A stretch of DNA of 64,000 nt from Liolophura sinensis (taxonomy: Eukaryota > Mollusca > Polyplacophora > Chitonida > Chitonidae): the NCBI RefSeq assembly GCF_032854445.1, contig NC_088300.1:38222458-38286457 (forward strand). Direction: 5' to 3'. This document shows positions 12,961 through 64,000 of the stretch, one piece after another. How positions within the stretch are numbered: the stretch's first letter is position 1; the number at the start of each line of letters is the position of its first letter. The notes under the pieces were generated by a model. It did no database searches and was not told where the DNA came from. It was given only the letters and a program-made list of their open reading frames with translations. The position numbers and the translations under genes were made by a program.

Positions 12961-14330
12961 TTTCTACTGATTAATACTGTGAAATAAAATGAAATTTCTT
13001 CTCAGAATAAATGACACCACTCACTATGAAGATCATGATGGTGATTATAAAGCAATTTCACCGAAATCATTTTGATGTTAATGCCTGCGATTTAAACACC
13101 AATCACTATGCAGCTGAAAATTATGACAGTGATTTTAAAAGCTGTTTTTATCATACAGCCAATTAATTTTACACACCTCACTTTTATGTCAGCTCCTGCA
13201 GGGAAAGAAAAGCTGAAAATTGGAGTGGAATATGCTCATACATCTCCAGTTCCACAAAAAACTTCAAAATACCCATGTATTAACAGAAAAAAAAAACAGT
13301 CATAAAAGGTATTGAATAACTTGCACCATTACAATGACCAAGAGTCTGAGCAGAGCGTCATGGTCGACTGAGCATTTATGAGAGGTCAGGAGTTCAACGC
13401 TATGTTCAGTCACATGATAGGCTGTATAGGAGGTATATTGGCCTACATATTTCAATGTGACTTTATGGCGTGGTCACTAACATTTAAGGAAAGCACAATG
13501 GCTGGTCAGTCAGGCTACTGCGTCAGGCATAGGCCTACATACACATTATCGTGACTTTTCAGTGGGGTGTAAGAATTCACTTGTCAATCTATTGGTGGGG
13601 GGGAAGTTTCATTGGCAAACATTAATAAGCACTGCAAAATTGAATTGCTTGCAAATATAAGTGTATTACAATGTTAACCAGGCCTAGAAGCATATTCCTG
13701 ATCAACTAGAAGAAAAATTTAAATTAGAAAAAAAAAATTAAAGTAAAACCCGGTGCGGGTCTATCAGCATCTTCCAGTAACCGAAAAAAGAAAATTCCCC
13801 AGCCCGAAATGAGTGGGAAAACATTTAAACTAAGGGGAGACCACTCTGAATGACTAATGACGAACCACCGTGTGAAAAATGAAAACGAGGCTTGATATTT
13901 CGGAGGGTTTTGTTCTTCCCAGCAGGATTTATTTGATCCTTTGTTTACCGAAAATATGTGGTATTAAGGAGCTGGGGACGACAGCGTAGGCCTGGGAGAA
14001 GGCTATCTGACAGTTCTGTTTTCCCAGGGAGTAAAAACTTCTGTGTCACATGTGAAGGAATCAGCCAAAGAAAAGCAATTTCAATCTGCGTGTCATAACT
14101 AACACAAGATTAGCGTATTACTTCCCACCAACACAAATTGTGTTCAACGGGAAACACAGTGTTATGTTGACATTTCTTTCTGAAGTTATTTTATGACCTC
14201 CGGTCGCCCACTAGGGCAAGAGAAATCATTTATTTAATGGGCGACTTCGTTCTTAACAAAGCCCAGCTCATAGGTACAAAAATAGATATTACCTGCTCGA
14301 CATTGGCGTAAGATAATATCATCATTCAAA

Positions 14331-57983
<43,653 letters not shown>

Positions 57984-59905
57984 AACACTCTACAAAGTGG
58001 GAACATTGCAGCTCGAGGAAATCACTGTTATATTAAAGATTCAAAAGTTCAGAATAAAGGCTGTGATTGGAATTTGGCTTCCAGCTGTAGCTGTTGAGAT
58101 GTGTAAAATATGGTGTGGACAAGGACAATGGAGACTGTCGATTAAGTCTGGATCTGTACAAGTTCCCTCATGGCTGTGAAGATGGATTTCAGTAATTTTG
58201 TTTTGGTAGAACTTTTAGCGAAAATTGTGAAATCAGCAATGGTGACAAGGCTGTGTTAATCCAGGATCTTGAAGGTGGATGTTTAGTGCCAAGGTGGCAG
58301 CCAACATATAAGTTGTGTGATTCATTGTGATAGAAATTTTTCGCTTGCTTTCAGAGAGACCAGATCGTATTAAAGGGAAATGCGTGGTGAATACAGCTCT
58401 ATAAATACAAGTTGATTGGAATGCTGTAATGAATATGTCCAAGAAGACCATTGTACTTAAATCATGTGACAAGACATGCTTTATTGACAGTCACTACCAC
58501 TGCAGTACTTGTTCGGCATTTTCTGTTTTGTATATGAATTTTGGGGAATGCTTATAACACTATTCAAGTTTCCTCTCCTCCTGCTTTCATTCATCAGTAT
58601 TGATCCATGTAGTTAACTATTTAGCGTCTATGGTGATCATGTATTCCAAACACTTATATGAAGTGGTTATTGCTAATTGTGATTAACGTTGGCTTTTCTC
58701 CCCCCCCCCCCACTGTGTGCTGTTGCTCAGTCAGGTATGTGAAGGGTGAAGTGATATCTCTTGACCATGTGTGTGTGTGTATGGATGGGGTCTGTGAACG
58801 AATGAATGAATGAGCCTGTATTAACAAAAATATGATGCGTGCAAACAGAGCGTGATATGTACATGTAGGCTTCAAGTAGTTTTAAGTTCAGCTTTTCCAA
58901 CCTAAATGTAAAGTTGCTCCTCCATTCAAATGAGTGAAACTCGTTTACGAAGATATACATCGAAATAAATTGTTTGGGAAATACATGTGAAACTTCCATT
59001 AGTTTCCACTTTCACAAAACTGCATCAGTCAGTTTTTTCATAACTTGCCCAGTAAATCATGTCACTTTATGGCGCTCTGACCCAGGAGTCATTTGTGAAA
59101 AAAGTTACCTGAACTTGGGTGATGGCCCCATATTGGTAGAGCTGGTTACAATATTTACATTTAGGGGCATCGGCCTTGTGGCACACATCCGCATAGTGTT
59201 GGACCCGGTACAGTGTGAGAGTTTTGGTCATCACAGTGCTAGATAGTCTAGTCAGGACCAGCATTGGTTCAGGCACACCTGGCTCCAGGCAGTTTGGCCT
59301 TATATTAACTATTTATTTGAGTTTCCTGGGGTCTGTAGTAATGTTCATTGTTCTTTGTGTAAATAAGCACCTTCCTGGTTTCACTCTAGCGATTTTGCAA
59401 ACATGCGATTAATGTTGTTCTGCATCAAAAGAGTGTAAAATGTGATTGGTTGTGAACCATTTGACCCTTTAGCTAATGAAAAATGATTGGAATCCACATC
59501 TTTTATTGATAACACATGCATTTCTATCATCACTGGTTTTGATGTGAAACAATCGCTTTGGTTGGTTTGTGTATGGTATGGTTCTGGAGTGATCAGAGTT
59601 GAAGCAGTGGTGGAAATTACTCGATAGAAACACGAGTTGGTATCTCGTAAAGCGTATTACCTCGATATCGGGTGTATCCGCCATGTGCCTTACACTCTTT
59701 AGAAACAGAAAAACATTAATCGCATGAAAACCAGGGAAGGGGTTGGGGGGGGGGGGAGTCCTTTTGTGTATAGAAGAGAGGGTGCGTGAGCATGAGCCTG
59801 TGTGTGTTTCAATATTAAAAGACTTGCTACCAAATGTACACCCTAAGCCATTCTCAAAAACATTATAATGTTTTCTCAATAAAACATACTGTTTGAACTA
59901 AAGTT
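57984..59905 (+). other. Probable HECTD1 3' UTR
   Basis: Follows the HECTD1 stop. AATAAA occurs early at 58053-58058 and again at 59878-59883. The later one has a T/G-rich downstream element, giving possible short and long 3' ends. A C tract lies at 58701-58711 and a G tract near 59745. No open frame resembles a gene. Confidence 0.5.
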
Positions 59906-60120
59906 GTCTCTGTCCTTAATTTAGGCAGGATAGGGGGTCATTCCGTTTGCAGTGACTTCGAGGCGGTTTTTGAAATATGGCCCTTTAGAAACACCTTGTA
60001 TTGTTCACTTGTTCTGGAAACCTTTTTAGATAATTAATTTACTATTCAAGAGGACAGAATCGGGAAATCCACCTGCTGGGGTTTTCCTACCCAGGCTTTC
60101 AGAATAGCAATACCTTTACG

Positions 60121-61560
60121 TACTGCCACCTGTAAACAGCGTCCATCTGCCATAAACGTCCACTTTCAGCCGTGACAAAACAATTTTCCATGTTAAACAA
60201 CCTGTAATATCCGGGCACCTGTCCAACGCGTCTAGCGGCCAATATATTTGGCGACCAAATTCTATATCTGCCTGTCCTGAGCGGCCGAGACTTTCAAAAG
60301 TAATGATGATTGCCGCGTTGGACATTCAAAAACTTCAAAATGGCGACCACATGCTGCGGAAGTTTTTGTAGGGATTAAAAGTTACAACCTGCCACTTTGT
60401 GATGACAAGTGAAGTGTGATCATTATTGGTGAATGGCGATGAAGTCTCTTGTTCTTTAATGAGGCCCAGCTGGCCATAGTCTGGACACTCCGGAAATCCA
60501 CTGCTGCAGTGGATTAACTCCATGCTGAGGTCCGAGCTATGAATGCCATAAATAGCGGGCAAACTGGGATATAATCTGACCTCCTGTGGTTCCTGCCATG
60601 AATGGTTTCTTTCACAAATTACCAGTTGGTAGAGCGTCCGCTTCGGGACCGGTAGATCCAGGATCAATCCTTGATCGAGTCACACCTAAGACTTTAAAAG
60701 AGGAAGTTGTAACTTCCTCGCTTGGCGTTCAGCATGAAGGGGATAGTGCAACGACTGGTTGACCCGTATCAGTATAATGGCTCGGGCGGGGCGGCTTACT
60801 TACATTCGGTAAGTCGTCTCAGTGAAGCAGCACTAAATAAAAGAGCAGTGGAAATCCGTCCTGCAACAAGGAGGCACATTACACGTACATGCACCCTAAT
60901 GATTCCTTCGTCGTCATATGACTGAAAAATTGTTGAGTACGACGTTAAACCCCAAGCACTCACTCACTCACTCACAAATTACCTGGCTTGCTTGACCATC
61001 ATCTTTGCAGGGAAATGGTGGTGTGTTTTCATTTCGCGTTGCCTGTTCCGAACATATGGAGAAATTGATCTTCCTTCACTCGTACATTTTGTTGTTGTTG
61101 GTGTTTCACCGGTAATGGCAAATATGATTGACTGGATTTTCGAGCATCTGAGAAGTCTGCCATTTACAGACCAAAAATTTGTTAGAATAGTTATTTATAC
61201 CTACGCAGGCCAAACTGGCACATGGCTTTCTTGGGTTTGACAATGATAGGAAGAAAGTTCTCCTGTCATACGTGCCCTGACCTGAGACTCTTTCTGTAAG
61301 TGCCTGCACCCCACAAAACTTGAAATTATTGAGTTATTATTTCACTACAATTGTTATATTTCTCTGAAATGTATGTAGCAGAACAGATTAATGTTTTAAC
61401 AATTATTTATAAGTTTACTATGTACATGAGCAGATTTGCTGAAACTTAATTCAGTTGTGATTTGGCTTGGCCTTCACAACCTGTCTTACGTGGCCAACTG
61501 TCATATGCGTCCACTTTTTACAGCTCCCTTCACTGTCCGCATAGAACAGGTTTGCCTGTA
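60121..61560. mobile_element. Tigger/pogo-like non-autonomous element inserted in the inverted repeat
   Basis: The ends are rich in Tigger-style half-repeats: TACTGCCACCTGTAAACAGC at the left and, reverse-complemented, TACAGGCAAACCTGTTCTAT at the right. Internal blocks CGGGCACCTGTCCAACGCG and CCTGTCCTGAGCGGCC (left) and ACCTGTCTTACGTGGCC (right) are typical of this group. It interrupts arm 1 of the large inverted repeat at a TA. No transposase is seen; the interior also carries a SINE. Confidence 0.55.
60624..60971 (+). mobile_element. SINE family A with 12-bp target duplication, nested in the Tigger-like element
   Basis: Starts inside the tRNA-like head (AGTTGGTAGAGCGTCCGCTT), followed by the full family A body and CACTCACTCACTC end. 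TCACAAATTACC is repeated exactly at 60612-60623 and 60972-60983. Confidence 0.9.
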
Positions 61561-62554
61561 TATTCAATACTTCTTGAGATAATAGCCCTTAAACATCACA
61601 CTTTGATCAACACTTTTTTTTAATAACATTATTGCTTTCAAGTGAACACAAAGTCTGCCACAATATATAGACAGAAAAAGGATATAGGACAGTTATTACA
61701 GAAAATTCTACAAGCTGAGAAGATGAAGTTCAATGAAGTGGCAATAACCAACAATTCACTCTGAGTAACCATGTTATTGAATCCCTTATGAACTTGCTAT
61801 TTATTTTGCTGATAAGCAGTGTAGAACATTTCTGGAATACTACTTTAATTACTTCATCTTAGTGGCTGACTAACATTTCTGGAATACTATTTTAATTAAT
61901 TTAGCTTTAGTGGCTGACTTTATGTGACTTCAAATTTTAAGATGTATGATATACATGATCATAAAGTGTGTCACGTGATTAGCTTTTAAGAATTTACTTT
62001 CAATAGGAGTAGAGAACAACTCTTGAATTTTCTTCCATCGTTAGTGAAGAGATGTATCTTGATGTGAGAAAAAATTCAAAGAGCTGTCCAACTGTCAAGG
62101 CAAACAAAAAAAAAGGGGGGTTAATTGCAAAGTCATTTCTCCTAGAGCATAGTTCAGGCACCAAGCACATGTAAGATAAAGAAAAAGTGATCAGGCCTTC
62201 TTGTGAAAATGACCATGTACCTAAATAACACTAACCAGGTAACAAAGATCTATATAATTTCACCTGACCTATGACAGCTCACTGAAAAGGCAAAATTTAC
62301 CAAAGGCGTTAATCAGAGTGTAATGTTTAAGGGCTATTATTTCAAAAAGTACTGAGTATTTCACTTTTATGAAAGCCTGAGTAGGAAAACCCCATGAGGT
62401 GGATTTCACGGCCTTTAGTCCCCTTGAGTAGAAATTACAGCCATCTAAAACTGCTTCCAGAACAAATAAGCATTTCGAGACTGTTGAAAATGAACAGAAC
62501 ATGGTGTTTCTAAAGAAACATCTCTCAAAAACAACAGCTGAAATGGAATGACCC

Positions 62555-63312
62555 AAAATATTGTAACATTATGAAGTCCAGTTAGAATTAAACAACTTTG
62601 TCTTTTTGCCATCAGCTTAGAAAGAACAATCATGCTAAATGACCAAAAATTTCATCTGTAACTTACCCATTTTTTCTGATTCTAATAGTTCTATTGATTT
62701 TAATTTTGAGGTTTGCTCGGAACATGGGATGATATTCTGCTGGAAAGTTGTACGTTTCAGTACAACTTTCCAAGAATTGGTTGTTTAAAATTTCCAAGAA
62801 TTGGTGGTTTACTCCACAGACATGTGTACTTGATTTAAGAATAATTAATAAATAAATATCTATTTATTAGTAAACTGTCCATTTCAGAGGTTGGCATTGG
62901 AGTAACCAAATTTTCTATAACCATTCATCAACTCAAAATTCAGGAATGCGCTTGCCAACGAAAAATGATCGCCACACATGTACAGTCATAAGGCAATATT
63001 TCTTCTCCTGTTCAGGGCTTTTATTATGTACACTGAAATCATAAAGATGTTATACAAGACAAAACTACATATAAAGGCACATCAACTGTACACAGAAAGA
63101 CGCATATAAATACAATTAAGAAATGTGGAGTCACAAATTGCTTTATGTACAACTCTAAAAATTACAGATATTTATAAATAGAAGATTTGGTTAGTGGACT
63201 CAAATGATGTGACCTTCCAACATGCACCCACCCAGAGCCCTTCTTTCATTTCCTTTCCCTATGATTTAGTTTCGCTCCCCTCGTACAGTTTAACATTCTC
63301 CTTTGCTGATTA
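62555..63312 (-). other. Probable HYLS1 3' UTR / downstream region
   Basis: AT-rich sequence downstream of the HYLS1 stop on the minus strand. Minus-strand AATAAA signals lie at 63020-63025 and 62863-62868. No coding sequence is recognised. Confidence 0.4.
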
Positions 63313-63810
63313 TCAGAAATCCTCTGGTAGGTCAGTCAATGGGACATTTCCTTGTGCTATGTCCATTCGCACTTGCCACCTTAGAGCTGAACGTTTCTTC
63401 TCTGTGGGAACTACATAGGAGTTGGGAACATAGGTCTTTTGTGGTCTCTGTATTAAAGAAAAAAATTTCCCTCTTAGTCAAGTCTTGATTTTTTCTTAAA
63501 TCCTAAGGATAAAGAAATATGCATCTTCTTCTTTTTTAAGAAACAGATTCAAGGTCAATGATGATACTAGCTTTGATGTTCAACTGAACGGAGATTCTAA
63601 CTGATTTATGCTTAGAAACATGACTTACTTTATACTCCATTGTGTCACGACACAACATCTGTTCTCGGACATTCCAGCGTAGTCTCTTGTGAGCTTTCTC
63701 TCCTGGTACACGATTGGCTGCCCATGACTGTCGGAACTGCTGACCTCTGGCAACAGGGTCACACTTCCTCAGGTTACGGGTATGAGGGTGGTCAGCTGAC
63801 CTTAGAATAA
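63313..63810 (-). CDS. HYLS1: HYLS1, centriolar/ciliogenesis protein, last two coding exons (5' partial)
   Basis: HYLS1 is a centriole-associated protein required for cilium formation. Two exons on the minus strand are clear: 63810-63629 and 63447-63313 (stop TGA at 63315-63313), joined in phase 0 across a GTAAGT...CAG intron. The first encodes [40 protein letters not shown] and [14 protein letters not shown]. The second encodes [37 protein letters not shown] and ends PEDF. This matches the conserved C-terminal HYLS1 box and the following [18 protein letters not shown] block. The acceptor at 63811 (TTTTAG) implies a split codon whose first base lies in an upstream exon, not identified here. 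The rest of the gene lies beyond the window. It is convergent with HECTD1. Confidence 0.92.
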
Positions 63811-64000
63811 CTAAAACATGAACAGCAAACTTCAGGCATTTACAGATTGATTTATTTGATTGGTGGTTAAACAAAAATTATTCACATACATGATGCTAGT
63901 CAGGTGTAAAGACAAAGAAAACCCGAAAATAAGTATATGGTAAATGATGTCAAGTTTTGACTGTCGGTTTCTGTCGTTTACTTTGCCACGGGCTGAGTTG

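Larger units (their letters stand above)
59937..62554. repeat. Large decayed inverted repeat (arms of ~260 bp)
   Basis: Arm 1 (59937-60120 plus 61561-61650) and arm 2 (62265-62554, reversed) share, in order: GGTCATTCC; TTTAGAAACACC; TTGTTCTGGAA; TACTCAAG or TATTCAAG; GAAATCCACCT; TGGGGTTTTCCTAC; CAGGCTTTC; AATAATAGCCCTTAAACAT or ATAATAGCCCTTAAACATC; and CACACT(TTGATCAAC). It is either one long-inverted-repeat transposon or two opposed copies of one repeat. Confidence 0.7.

Noticed and set aside
12921-12971. Short frame MAAGSNFNLLPQEISTD starting in the CpG-rich segment
   Set aside because: Seventeen codons then stop, with no clear donor and no recognised family; more likely a 5' UTR feature.
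60345-60380. Possible start codon in a YY1-like context (AAAATGGCGACC) followed by a short Cys-rich frame
   Set aside because: The frame ends after 12 codons without a usable donor and lies inside the Tigger-like element.
63980-64000. Possible upstream HYLS1 exon ending in GGCAAA|GTAAAC at the window edge
   Set aside because: Its codon phase does not give a good match to HYLS1 when joined to the exon at 63810, and only about 20 bases are visible.

Overview
This is an AT-rich animal (metazoan) genomic window with intron-rich genes: GT-AG introns, vertebrate-like exon phases, dense SINE/MITE debris, minisatellites and many TACATGTA-type words. Two SINE families dominate. One has a tail ending in GTACGGCGTAAAACACCAAT followed by ATAA repeats; the other ends in TTAAACCCC plus CACTCACTCAC. 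From memory, tails like these are common in molluscan genomes, so a marine mollusc (or a close lophotrochozoan) is my best guess. This is inference; no species is assigned.

Layout. (1) 9-7595, plus strand: a complete nine-exon FUT8 (alpha-1,6-fucosyltransferase) coding region, followed by a poly(A) signal. (2) About 7.9-12.8 kb: intergenic DNA with SINE tails, AT microsatellites and a small hAT-like MITE, ending in a CpG-rich, CCAAT- and YY1-bearing candidate promoter near 12.8-12.95 kb. (3) 14331-57983, plus strand: a 43-exon HECTD1 E3 ubiquitin ligase gene reconstructed to about 2559 residues. It carries armadillo-like N-terminal exons, ankyrin repeats, a SUN-like domain, a MIB/HERC2 domain, an acidic/serine-rich linker and a C-terminal HECT domain with its catalytic cysteine. 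One extra base in ankyrin exon 8 breaks the frame. (4) 58-59.9 kb: probable HECTD1 3' UTR. (5) 59.9-62.6 kb: a large decayed inverted repeat, one arm of which is interrupted by a Tigger/pogo-like element that itself carries a SINE. (6) 63313-63810, minus strand: the last two coding exons of HYLS1, a centriole/cilium protein, convergent with HECTD1 and running off the window at its 5' side.

The three genes are functionally unrelated housekeeping or developmental genes; there is no operon logic. The most noteworthy non-genic structures are: a 21-copy 48-bp minisatellite in a HECTD1 intron that repeats a consensus splice donor; a decayed 39-bp minisatellite whose last unit forms a FUT8 splice acceptor; a 42-bp minisatellite continuing in frame from a HECTD1 exon; a PIF/Harbinger-like element with TAA duplication; TTAA-flanked and hAT-like MITEs; a minisatellite split by a SINE; and the nested transposon at 60 kb, whose empty site can be read from the opposite arm. 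All homology statements come from recognising protein families by eye; no alignment or database search was run.
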